Shown piece after piece: positions 1 through 12,200 of a DNA stretch of 64,000 nt; position 1 is the first letter of the stretch, and each line of letters begins with the position of its first letter. A program made the translations under genes and the position numbers. Source of the DNA: Amia ocellicauda. Its lineage: Eukaryota > Chordata > Actinopteri > Amiiformes > Amiidae. The stretch spans positions 20,622,501 through 20,686,500 of the forward strand of contig NC_089866.1 of assembly GCF_036373705.1 (NCBI RefSeq), given 5' to 3'. The notes beneath the pieces were generated by a model. The model saw only the letters and a list, made by a program, of their open reading frames with translations. It was not told where the DNA came from and did not search any database.

Positions 1-245
1 TTATAGTTATTTGATAGACGTTTTACTTGTTGTGCAGCGCAGTCTCATTACCTAGCTTCTGTTTGTTCTCAAGTCAGGAATGGCCCAGCTGTGGTGCTTG
101 GTTGGAACCCTCTTGATGTTTTTCTGGTTTCTTCTCGCTCTCTCTCGCTCTCTTGCTCCGTATCCATTTGTATCTACCCATTCCTACCCTCTCCATCTGC
201 TCTAAACCCCTGCTTCTCTACCACCTCTCTCTCTCTTGTCTTCAG

Positions 246-3200
246 TCCCCCCCTAATTTCCTGCGTGCATCTGCACTGGCAGAGCACGTGAAGCCCGTGG
301 TGGTGATACCAGATGAGGAGCCATACGACGACGACCCCGAACCTCTGATTGAGGTCAGTGTGACGCCCCAGTATGAGCAGCAGATGCACCTACAGGCCCA
401 GCCACAGGTACGTTATAGCACAGAGTTCTGTACAGGACCAGGCTATCAATAGGCCCAGGGTAAAAAAGGACGATTGATATAGAGGTCAGAGACACTTAAA
501 TTAATGTATGTTGTTTCAGCCTCAGGACATACAGAATTTGATCAATTAATAAGCTTGTAGATAAGGCCATTCTGTTTTAATTGTATCATCATCAAATCAT
601 CAGTCATCCTAAATCATTTTTTCTTTGTTGTTTTTTCCCCAGGCGCTGGACATATTTGATAAGACCTTCGGGCCTCCTAATGGTGGCTTTGATGAGAGGT
701 GAGAATCTCTGGGGCTGGGGGAGGAGGTTTAAAGTTTAGTATTTTTTTCTGCTAAATACATACCTGAGATAACGGACTGCTTTCTAAGGGTGCAGTAATT
801 ACAAAACTGATCAGGAATATGGGATGTACCAAGAAAACATATTTTGGTTCATTCCTGTGAAATATGGTTCAGTCTCCCTCTAGTGGCGAGTTGCTGCAGA
901 GCATTCTGAGCTAAACGGTTGTGTGTCTCTCTGAGGGCTCATCCTGTCAGGATCTCTCTGATCTAGCTAAACTGTAATTTGAATGAATTAAGTATGAATG
1001 AAGCCCAGCTCTAACAAATCGCCATCTGAAAGAAAGATTTTTTTTTTTTTTCATCTTACTTTATAGCAATTAAGCAATTAATTTCATGTATAGCAAACAA
1101 AACAATGCCTTCTCCACAGGGATGTTCAGATAGACAACCTCAAGCGGGAGATTGAGATGCTCAGAGCCGAACTGGAGAAGATCAAAGCTGAGGTAAAGTG
1201 AGACGAGGTTTCAGATTAAGTACTGTTCATTATTCATCTTCTCATCCTGGAGTTTGCTCAAACTGAGCTACAGGTTACGCTGAGCTTGTGCCTCGCAGTT
1301 TCTTGCTGTGTATCCAGGGTTTTGTTATGGGGTAATCCTGCCCATTTTGGAGAGACATGCTCAGGTGGAATGCTGACTTTCAGTTTGGAATGGAAGCATT
1401 CACTTTTCTGTGTGTTCTCAGGCCCAGCGCTACATCACCCAGCTGAAGTCGCAGATCAACAGCCTGGAGGCGGAGCTGGAGGAGCAGCGGATACAGAAGC
1501 AGCGTGCCCTGGTGGAGAATGAGCAGCTGCGCATGGAGCTGGAGCAGCTGCGGCAGCAGGGCGTGGAGACAGAGAGCGTGCAGGCCAACTTCGTGGAGGC
1601 TGAGAGTGAGCGCCCCTGTCTGAGCACCCCATCAGCTACTGACACAGAACCCACAGAATAAACATTTGAAGTTACCTTGGATAATTACATTTGTATTTAG
1701 TATAGCGCCCTTCACAACAAATTGCCACAGAGCGCTTCACACATTGAGAACAAGAGCAAGAGAATAATAGTAACGCATCCACCCACACACACCGACACGT
1801 AGACCTATTTAAAAAAAAAAAAAAATAAAAAAAAAAAAGGCATCCAGAGAGACCACACGTGCCGTCATTATAGGGTGCAGCAATCCTCCCTCTGTGTGTC
1901 TGTTCCTGCTGCTGTGTCTGACCAACCCTGCATCCCTGTCCCTGCAGAGCGAGCCCTGGCCACAGAGCTGCGCTACACCAAGCTGAAGGAGAAGCACGCC
2001 GAGCTGGTCAGCAGCCATGCGGAGCTCCTCAGGAAGGTAACGTCCGTGCAGAATCGCACCGCACCCCACCCCTTTCCTCCTTTACCCTTTTATGTTCACC
2101 TCCTGAACCCTGCTGATGTGTGTGTTGGTGCCGTGTGTCCCTGCAGAGTGCGGACACTGTGAAGATGCTGTCGGCCACACAGCAGACCCAGGAGGAGGTG
2201 GCCAGGACCAAACAGCAGCTGGCCTTCGAGGTCGACCGGATCAAACAGGAGGCTGACATGAAGGTACAGTCTTTTCCTGTTGTCTCTGTGGACCTCGCCT
2301 GGGGAGTCACACCACTGATTCTTTTTTTGTTTTGTTTCCTTTTTCTTCTCCTCCCCCCACACTGTCTGTAGCTGGAAGAACAGAAATTTGAAATGGAGAA
2401 GCTGAAACGGGAACTGGAGGAGAGGAGAACGGAGCTGTTGCGAGTCCAAACAGCCCTGCAGGGGCATCTGAAGGTACGGCTCACTGGTAAACATACCACT
2501 ATTGGATTGAGGCTCCGGAAAAGGAAACCACAGCTCAGACGATCGCTCTGATCCTTCACCGCACCCTCCACAAGCATGGTCACTGGCTCCATCTTGAATT
2601 AATTTACAAATTCCAGGAATAAATTGACTGGAGAGGTCATGCATGGGTCCCTGCATGAATAAAACAACAACAAAAAACACTGTTCTGTTGCATTATGAAT
2701 ATTCAGCACCGCAGTTCAGTGTCTGTTCACTAGGCACACTTCTCTTCAATTCAAACCAAAACCAATGAAACCCAAGCAATTCAACCCCCAGCACATGCTT
2801 ACTGCGGCTACTTACCTTTCGACTGCTGGCAGAGTTTTACCTGCCCCATGTCAAAGTGTGTTCAGACTGGGATGTTTTTACATAACATGCAAACCATTGC
2901 ATGCACAGTGAAATGAGTTTCATGCTGTTGTGAATTTTGAGGAGTCAGTCTTCCCACCCAGGGGCACTCCTTCATATTGTTGCAAGTTAACTCCAGTACA
3001 ACTGTATTTATGCAAGTATAAAAGAATGGTCATTTTGATCTTGTCAGTAACAAAACGTCTGTGTCTGGCAGTCGGGCGAGCAGCTCAACAGCAGCCTGGT
3101 GGGGCTACAGGCTGAGAAGGAGGTGCTGTCCCAGAAGGTGAGCGAGCGTGAGGCGGAACTCATCACCCTGAAGAACAGCATGACAGCACAGGAGGCCTCC

Positions 3201-6200
3201 CTCCAGCAGCAGAGGGACAGGACAACCCGTGAACTGGGGGAGCTGCAGGGCAAACTGAAGGAGAAGGTGAGCAGGGCATACAGAAACCATGCAAAATCAT
3301 ACTGGTTTATTCCATTGCAGTAAATGCCACCTGACCTAAACAATTATTCAATGCAACAGAGTAAGTTCATATAAAATTAAACCAAATTGGGGATTAAAAA
3401 ATTGAATAATGAAACAAGTGGAACAATGTAAGTTACTAAACTGACCTTTCTGTCTGAGTCTGTTTGGTTTAGTTGTGAAATTGCCATTAATTGTGTGTGA
3501 ACGATATCTGAATATCTTTTATCATTTTGTTTTCTCTCTCTGCTTTTCTCTTGCAAAAGTTGTAAAGTACATTTCTGTGTTTCAGATGAGCAGAGAGGAG
3601 CAGCTGCAGCAGAAACTCCTGGAGGAGCAGTTCAGCCTGCTGCAGGGCACGGTGAACGAGGCCGAGAACATCATCCAGGATGCCGTGGCCAAGCTGGATG
3701 ACCCCCTGCACATACGCTGTACCAGCTCCCCAGGTACCTCCCTCACTCCCTGCTCTCGTGCTTCAGGGTGAGGTGGTCAATGTGTCTCCTTCAGAGCCTA
3801 GAGTCTAAAGCGGGTAGTCAATCCTGGTGTTTGAGAGCCACTATCAATCGGCTTCATGAGCTGTCCTCAGACATCAGTTTACAAAGACTTGTTATCAATC
3901 AATGTATTTTGTATTAAGTTAGGATTGACATGGACCATGGTTCGAACCCTCTTAATGTTTGTCTGGTTTATTTTATTCCTCTCTCTTTAGACTACCTCAT
4001 CAGCCGTGCAGAAGCCGCCCTGACCTCTGTTGACGGTGTGAAGAAGGGCCATGCTGACTACCTGAGGAACATGGGAGGTAAGCATCTGCACTTCCTTCAT
4101 ACACACTTTTCTGTGCATTAAACTAAAGCTTTCCTACACTAGTCTCATGAAGCTTCATGAAGGATGGAGATGGAGTATTAGTCATACTGTCTTCCATCAT
4201 AGCATGGTCTCTATTAATAGCACCTCTTCAGTCTTCCTTTCAAGATTGGAGCACATTGTACTGGTCACTATCCTGACACTTTTGAAGAGTGCTGGGGAGT
4301 AGCTTGACAATACCGTTTAAAATAGACATCCCTATCGCACAGTCCTGGTCTTCAGGCTTCGCTTTAGCCAACTCAGTTTCAAAAGGACCCTCTCTAGCTC
4401 TGATAAGGACCACTGGGCAGTGGGTCTGATTCTCCCTCTGTTTCTGCCAGATGCAGGCAGCCTGCTCAGGGCCCTTGCCCAGTTCTCCCACCTGACGGCC
4501 GACACCATCGTGAATGGCAGCGCCACAGCCCACATGGCCCCCACTGACCACGCCGACAGTGAGTATCTGAAAATTCACCCCGTAGCAGCCCGTGTGGGTC
4601 AGGGGAAGGTGTGGGGCGGAAGGCCTCCTCCTCCTGCGTTTAATCCAAATGTGTTGTGTGTCGGGGGGAGCTGGTACTACACAGTGTTGATCCGTGTCCC
4701 CCCCCTGCAGGGCTGACGGATAACTGCCGCAGCTGTGGGACTCGGAGCCTGCAGTTCCTCAGGGACCTGAAGTCCAAGCAGTCCCTGTCCCAGGCCGACC
4801 CCGCCGCCGTCAAGCTCATCATCCAGCAGATCTTGCGCTTGGGCCAGGTAAGCCAGCCGCCATCTCAGCCTCACATCAGCCTGACCCACACGGCCTCCAC
4901 AAACGCACTACAGGCAAAATGGCTGTCTGTGCTGTACTTGAGCAGCTGTGCCTATGCTATAATTCATGATGTAAGTTTGTGTCCTTCAGGAACTGAGGCC
5001 GAAGGGTATGGACGTCAGGCAGGACGAGCTGGGAGATCTGGTGGACAAGGAGATGGCTGCTACTGCCGCCGCCATTGAGGAGGCAGTGAGGCGGATTGAT
5101 GTGAGTCCTTCAGTCATGTTTGTTTATGATGGTTATATTGCAGGGCTCTGCTCTTCCCTAAAAGAGAAGCTCAGGAGATTCAAATTTACTTCCCTGCTGT
5201 AAATGTATATTTTGTTTCTGCTTTTTTTATAGGAAATGATGAACCAGGCGAGGAAGGACACCACTGGGGTCAAGCTGGAGGTCAACGAGAGGTCAATATG
5301 AAGTTGGCTCTGGTGTAATCCTCTCAAATGCCAGCACACGATAGGAAATTACCATAGCTAAGCCTATTTTTCCCTCTAGCATATATTTTTGTCACTGTCT
5401 AATTGTTTAAATCAGACTAGTTTATCTGAAAGGTGTTGTGGTTGTGGTCCAATATCCATTCAAACCGCTGTAGTTTATATATGCCAACTACCAGGCTTTC
5501 ACAGCAGAGGGCGCAATTCAGCAACAGTGTACTTCTGTTTAGATAAAATAAATAAAGATGCAAATTAAAACATTAATTTTGTATTTGCTGTTGTTGTGAT
5601 CTCCTCTACCATTCCTGAGTTTTCCTGTATTTTGTTTTTCAATACAGAATCCTCTACTCCTGTACAGACCTGATGAAGGTGAGAGCTACTTTGTCTGCTC
5701 TAACGAATTCTCCTAAAATTCATCCAAAGCCCTGAACCTGCAGTAGTCCACTCCACCGTGGACTGTCCTTCCTAGAGGGATCAGACTCTCTGACACTGAG
5801 AAATACCACCGATACATATTGCTTATTGGAAGACGGCTCTAAAATGTTTGGGTTTTTTCTGTATTGCAGGTGTTTTATTTTACCCCTTGCTTTTGTTGAA
5901 TGTTATTTTTATTTTTTTTATTTTTTTATATATTGTTGCTCCTCAGGCCATCCGTATGCTTGTCGTCGCCTCAACAGACCTGCAGAAGGAGATTGTGGAG
6001 AGTGGACGGGTGAGTTTCAGACTAGGAGCTCCCATTCAATGCATCCGTGTGAGAGTGACATTGGAGAATATGTATTGTCTCAAATTAGCGCCATAAGTAA
6101 CGAATTCAAAAAATATATATTGTGAACAAAAAAAAAGTTGAGAAAAAACTGATGTTGAGATCAAAACAATCAAAAACAAAATTTATAGAATTGTAAACAA

Positions 6201-6696
6201 AAAAAATGTATCGAAAGCAAGAAAAAAAAAAAACTTGAAAGCAAATGTTAAATTGAGAGCAAAACTTGCCTGCAGTCCCTGCGTTTGGTTGCGATGCTGC
6301 GATCTTTGCTTTCGCCGCCAGTTTCTTTGCTTTCATTTTTTTTTTTTTTTTTTTCGTTTGAGTTTTGGCGCTGTTTTGTCGTGAGGGTGGGATTTACAGG
6401 GAGGTGTGGATCATGGGTCTCCATTGGTCCCGTAGGTTTGAGTGACGGTTCTTCCTAACCCAATCAGTGATCAGAGTGGGCTGGTCTGACAGTCACCACT
6501 CTGCAACACATCTGACTTTACCACTGATTGTACCCATAGACTGAGGGGGTACAACTACATGGCTTTGGAATTTAATTATAAACAAAGCATGCTTTTAATA
6601 AAAGTTATAGACAATCGCTTTCTACATATTACATGTGTTTATTTTATATAGCCTTTATTCTCATCTTTATCAATGGCGTCAGTAATTTTGTAGGTG

Positions 6697-6729
<33 letters not shown>

Positions 6730-9676
6730 CTTACCTAAACATAAACTGGGAAATCACATGCTCTTAATGAATATGACGCCCCTGCATCAGTCTGGCGCTG
6801 TGTTATCTGAGGATCTGAATTAAAGTGCTCTGCAGGTTACATTAATATGAACATTTTACGGTGCACGTAGCAGGTGAATTTTGACTGCAGGGCTATACAC
6901 ACACACAGGATGTTTAGAGTTGCTGAATCAGCACTGCTGTTGAAACCGAGACAATCGATTCCCATCCCACACAGAGATCACCCAGACCAGTCCACCTGCT
7001 CACTGATTGGGTTAGGAAGAACCGTCACTCAAACCTGCTGGACCAATGGAGAAACATGATCCACGCCTCCCTGTAAATCCCGCCCTCACGTCAAAACAGG
7101 TCCAAAACTCGTAAACGAAAAAAAAAAACACAAAAGCAAAGATACTGGGGCGAAAGCAAAGATCGCAGCCAAACATGGGACTGCAGGCGAGTTTTGCTGT
7201 CGATTTTAACAAGTTTTTTTTTTTTTTTTGCGTTAGATATTTTTTTTTGTTTACAATTGTTTACATTTTGCTTTCAATTGTTTTATTTTTGATCTCAACA
7301 TCAATTTTTTCTCAACCTTTTTTGTTTTGTTTACAATATATATTTTTTAATTCGTTACTTATGGCGCCAATTTGAGCCCATAAGTATGCATCCAAGTACA
7401 TACTACTGCGGCTGAAGTCAATTATGTTTCAGTGAAATTTAAAGTCTGGAATTGTTCTGTGTAGGTTTCCCCGTTGCAAATATGCTTATATCTGAATCCT
7501 ATTGGAACTCTTGCTCAGGTTCTCCAAGATAACATCAGTACATGCTGGTAATTACGCACGTTGTCGCCTGCCTAATTTGAGTACGATTCCAGCTGAAGAG
7601 TTTTGATTTGAACAGCAAGAGTCGGGTCACTGATTCCACAGGCCTTTTGATCCCTGAAACACACAGTGGTTTAAAAATGGAAAATAAATTAATACAATCA
7701 GAGCTATTAATAGATGCTGTTTTTTTCTGTAGGGGGCCGCCACAATACGGGAGTTCTACGCCAAGAATTCTCGCTGGACTGAAGGCCTGATTTCTGCGTC
7801 TAAAGCCGTGGGCTGGGGGGCCACTCAGATGGTGTAAGTACAGTACAACTTCCTGGACCCATACAGTTTTGTCCTTGGTCTCCTTGTTCTGTAAATCATT
7901 AATCTCCACACATTTTAGATTTGGTCTATATTGATTTTCTTGCAGCACTTTTCCTGACTGAAGAGCTCTGTCACAGACCCTGCTTTGTACAATCATAAAC
8001 AAGAGTCAGTGACCCACTTCCTGTGCCTTAATGAACAGGCAGTGCAGCAGTGGGGGGTCTGTGAACGAAGGGGAGTTTGTATAATTGGGATACACGTCCC
8101 ACTGGGGATTACTGCAGCAGCTTCCAGATCACGGTTTAAGGCAGTAGTGCAGAAGGGGAACAAAACAACATCATAAAGGTGGAAGAAGAACATCATAAAG
8201 GTGGATGATGTTTAGACGTTTGTGTCATAATTGCAAGATGAAAGCTATTTGCTGGCACTAAATGTAGAAGTTCAACTAAAGTTCAACATACAGTCATGCA
8301 TGTATACATACTTACATAAATTACAATAATAAAAAGTATATGTGCCTGGTGTACACACTGTTTTGTCCGTTGTTGTACGTTTGAATCTGTGGGTTAATCC
8401 AGGTAAATGAAACGTGTGCCTTTAGTGCATTATCTACTTGTGTGTTTGTCTGCCTCGCAGGGAGTCTGCCGACAAGGTGGTCCTGCACACAGGGAAGTAT
8501 GAGGAGCTGATAGTGTGCTCCCATGAGATCGCTGCCAGCACCGCACAGTTGGTCGCTGCGTCCAAGGTACGGCCACACAGACAACAACCAACACGGAATC
8601 TTTCGCACTCAGCTGAAGATACTTTGTACTTTGGTTATCTAGGTAGTCACTCATCCTTTGCTCCCCTCTCTTCCATCTCTCTGTGTGCAGGTGAAGGCTG
8701 ACCGCAACAGCAGGAAGCTGACCACCCTGCAGCAAGCCTCTCGCTATGTCAATGAAATGGCAGCCAACGTGGTTGCCTCCACCAAGACTGGGCTGGACCA
8801 GATAGAGGACAAGGGTGAGGGACTAGTCCATTCTACCTGGAACGCCTTGCATAGGAATTGTGATGTAGGGAGGGTGGGGACTGGTGGCGGCTGCTCATCC
8901 ATGCGTTTAAACGGAGACAGCAGTCAGGACTCTCTTGCTAACCAGCTGCTCGGGCATTACTGTTGAACCGCCTCTTGCTTATCACGTTGAACTGCACATC
9001 CTGCATCCCCTTCATATAAACTGAACTGCATATCATTGTTACTTTGTACGTGACCATGTATGTTAGGTATCTTGTATTTAGAAAAACAAAGAATTAATAC
9101 GAATTAAAAAGATGAATGTCACTGCAAATGTTTTTTTTTTTTTTTTTTTTAAGAAATGGGATTTCCCAAATACATTAAAGACTCCTCAGATCTTCGACCT
9201 GATCTCATAGGATTCCAGAACTAAGTAGCCCTGCCGGGTGTTTCTCTCTCCTCACAGACACCATGGATTTCTCCGGCATGTCTCTCATTAAACTGAAGAG
9301 AGAGGAGATGGAGTCCCAGGTTAGTGATTTGTAAAGCACTGTCCTCTTCTCTCTTCATCTGGACGAGTGTTCTGGGTCAGCTGTTTTGGGGTTAAGAGGT
9401 TCAGGAGAGGGGCAGCATCTCAGAGTGTCTTTGTGTGTGTGTTTGCAGGTGAAGGTGCTCGAGCTGGAAGCCCAGCTGGGCAATGAGCGGATACGCCTGG
9501 GGGAGCTGCGGAAGAAGCACTATGACCTGGCCGGGGTGCCCCTGGAGGAGCTCAGCGATGACGCCGGTTTCCTGAAGTCCGAGCCCCTGTCTCCCACCCC
9601 AGGAAAACCCACCATCATGAAGAAGCCCCCGCTGGCACAGAAACCCACCATCAAGCGGAATAGCAGCCCGGTATGA
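246..9676 (+). CDS. hip1r: Huntingtin-interacting protein 1-related (3' two thirds of the gene, 21 exons)
   Basis: Clathrin/actin adaptor at endocytic sites. Exons: 246-407, 643-698, 1120-1192, 1422-1605, 1948-2036, 2147-2263, 2372-2473, 3072-3266, 3586-3733, 3991-4077, 4451-4558, 4711-4847, 4990-5100, 5233-5291, 5648-5678, 5947-6009, 7733-7833, 8461-8566, 8691-8814, 9258-9319, 9449-9676. Phases close throughout, giving 780 residues; human HIP1R has about 1068. The ANTH domain lies upstream of the window. The first exon carries FLRASALAEHVKPVVVIP, just after ANTH. Exons at 1120-3733 are Glu/Lys/Gln-rich heptads (central coiled coil). From 4990 onward is the THATCH (I/LWEQ) actin-binding domain, with WTEGLISASKAVGWGATQMV, HTGKYEELIVCSHEIAASTA and DTMDFSGMSLIKLKREEMES. 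KKPPLAQKP near the end favours HIP1R over HIP1. The frame ends SSPV-stop, without the LVNY terminus of human HIP1R. The exon 14 donor (GTCAAT, 5292) is weak. Bases 1-245 are intron. Confidence 0.95.
1685..1840. repeat. Probable interspersed-repeat remnant with A-rich tail (hip1r intron)
   Basis: The segment TAGCGCCCTTCACAAC, followed by AGAGCGCTTCACAC, resembles the conserved block of common fish interspersed repeats. An almost pure A tract follows at 1810-1838. The family is not assigned. Confidence 0.35.
6079..7378. repeat. Foldback element, about 400-bp inverted arms, in hip1r intron 16
   Basis: The left arm (about 6079-6488) and right arm (about 6983-7378) are reverse complements of each other with scattered mismatches. 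The outer ends read CTCAAATT(A/G)GCGCCATAAG on both sides. Inner matching blocks include GGTTCTTCCTAACCCAATCA at about 6447-6466 and its complement at about 7004-7023. The spacer of about 490 bp has no ORF of note and holds a TG microsatellite. No transposase and no convincing target-site duplication were seen. The organisation suggests a non-autonomous foldback/MITE-type DNA element of unidentified superfamily. Confidence 0.75.
6699..6727. repeat. (TG)n microsatellite
   Basis: About 14 TG units in the spacer of the hip1r intronic foldback element. Confidence 0.9.
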
Positions 9677-12200
9677 TCCCAGAGAGAGGGCTAGTGGGGG
9701 GGAAGTCGGCCCTGTTGTAAACAATGCACAACCGTGATTGTGAGTGACGGACAATAGTGGGACAGAATTTTATTTGTTTGATCTGGGCGGAAAATACTAT
9801 TCAATTTGAAAGGTCTTGATTGAGTAGGCATTGTTTAACAGAACTTGATCCATTCTTTGTGAATTTTTTTTTTTTCCCCCCTAGGCTTAAAATAGTTCTA
9901 CTTTTTATGTTTTATCATAGAGTCTATCATGTTGGCTGAGGAAGTTTAATTCCCCTTTGTCTGTCTGTGCTTGAAGAGGAAATGGAAACTATAGCATTAT
10001 ACAACAGCTTGTTTTCTGTTGTTGTTCACATTAAATTCACAAGTCAAATGCATTGAACTACTGTGCATTTTTCAAACTCATGTCTTGTTTGTTTTTAAAT
10101 TGCAGTTCAGATAGATAAAAGCAGCTGGACATAAAAGTGGACATTTTCTGTCTCCAGTTTGAAAGATCTACCAACACTTCATGAAAGAAGAAACTACAAC
10201 ATGCCCACCCTAGGGTCAGCCTCAGACAGGGATGCCCCCCCACTGGACTCCCACCCGTCACATGGTCCTGCCTGCAGAGAGATGCCCAAACTCTGCGTTC
10301 TGTGCTCTTTTTATTTGTGTTGCCAAATCTAAAGTTTCTCTGATCCTTCTACTTTGCCGGTTCATTTTAATATTGGCAAAAACAAAAAGTTCCTCTATCT
10401 GTCATTTACCCTAACTTGTGTGCACTGTGTCACCTGCTGCTGTAGGGAGGCTTTGTGTAGTCAGTTAGTTAGCTGTTAGTATGGAAATCAAAAAGGGGTA
10501 TTAGTAATTTTGAAATGGACATTTTCACCTTTTAAATCCACTGTTGCCATGATTATAAGTCTTGTATAATGCTCACAAAGTAAGGAATTCAATGTATAGA
10601 AATTATAGGATTGAAGAGGGAACCTTTTTTAAATTAATCTAGACGTTCTATGTTTCCAAGTTTTAGCAAAGTAATGCTTTAAAAAACAAAAAGACAAATC
10701 TGATTATTAAATGCAATATATAATGTATGGTTGTGACACTAATATATTTATAGGGGATAGTAATGTTCAGAACTGAATGCAAGTTCTTATTAACTTCATT
10801 TAGCATCCATCCTGGCCAGCTTGTGTTTTTTTTTTTTTCTGCTAATGTCACTGGGGATGTGTGTGTTTTTCAGCCCCGTCTCTGGGATTTTAAATACGAG
10901 CACAAAGTTTGAAAGCGAACATAAGCACAAGAGTTGTTTGCACCAAAGTTGTCAAGCAAAGTGATGTCAGAGGTTCATCTGAGCTCACCCTCGTCTGTAT
11001 GCACACTACCGTGTCTTTTTTTTAATTTAATTTTTTAAATTTAATATTATTGATGAAGCCAATAAAGCTGAAAGCAGAACGGGCCTGTTTCCTCCTGATC
11101 ATTTTCCCCTGCCGAGAAGTTCTGTCCCTCTGGATGTAGCAGTAACAGCCCCTGGTTTCTACCTCTTGTCTTGTATATTTTGCTCTCATCTGAGCATTAA
11201 AAGTAAGTAGGCTTTTAATGTTATGAAATTAATTCAGCTTAGATTATCCAAATGCTTTTATCCCTTGACATAGTGTCCTTCTTAAGCAGGACTCCAGTGT
11301 ATGAGCTGAGGTTGCTGGAGAAGTCATTAAAAATAAAAAATACAAGTTCTTCAGCCACCGTGAACATCGAAATACATGCTCCAGTACCAGTCAGATTTTT
11401 TTTTTTTTAACTAGAGTACCCTGTCTCTCTGCTTTTTGTTTCAGCTGCGCTTTCAGTTATGGATGCATAAAATTGGTCTGTCCACCCCGAGCCAATAAAG
11501 GACCCGTTGCTTATGTAGCTCTTGACGTGGGAATGTTTCATTTTTATGCTAACTGGTCATGATATGAAGAGCATCAATTTAGGGTAACTTTGCCCACTCA
11601 CTCATAAAACCATTGTTTTTATTATTGTACTTTTTTTTTTTTTTTTTACTGTCCTTGTGGTAATAGAAAATTGCCCCCTTGGCATGTCTGCTGTGGCTGA
11701 ATCTTCTCCCTTTTTGTCACTCAGATGTTTAGTTTTACATTTTTCAGTAGCCAAGCTCGTAGCAGATTCAGGTTTGCTAACACTTTGCCTTTTTTTACTG
11801 CTGAAACCTGTGTGGATCATCGGGGTTATAGCACGATAGATTCTTATTCCTGTCAATGGAATGAATGTTCCACAAAGTCAGTTTAATCCGTTGTCAAGGC
11901 TCTGAGTGTGCTGCTGTTTGTGTTGGTGAAAGACACATGAGAACTGGAGTGTGAAAAGACCATATGGATTCCACTTGGAAATTTCATATTTTCTAAGGCT
12001 GTATGGACCCTGTTACAAAGGGTTTGGGCACCTTTCTCTCTTTACCTAAAGGGGTCTCATTAAAATGCATTTTCTCAAGAAATAAAACAAAACCATGTCT
12101 TTATATTCTCAGATCTATTAATATATTTTAGTAAAGATGACTGTGGTTCTCTATAATAACTGTAAATGTAAAACGAGCAATAAACATTTATGAACACCTA
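9677..12200 (+). other. hip1r 3' untranslated region (probable)
   Basis: No coding exon was recognised downstream of the hip1r stop. The stretch is AT-rich and has several AATAAA signals: about 11062, 11496 and 12179. The first lies about 1.4 kb after the stop and is a reasonable polyadenylation site, but the real end is not visible. A TGCAG acceptor-like site at about 10104 would add only two residues if joined to a donor-like GTATGA at 9671. Confidence 0.4.

Noticed and set aside
2029..2680. Overlapping minus-strand ORFs of 187 and 194 codons
   Set aside because: They run across hip1r exons and introns on the opposite strand, and both are explained by the hip1r coding frame.
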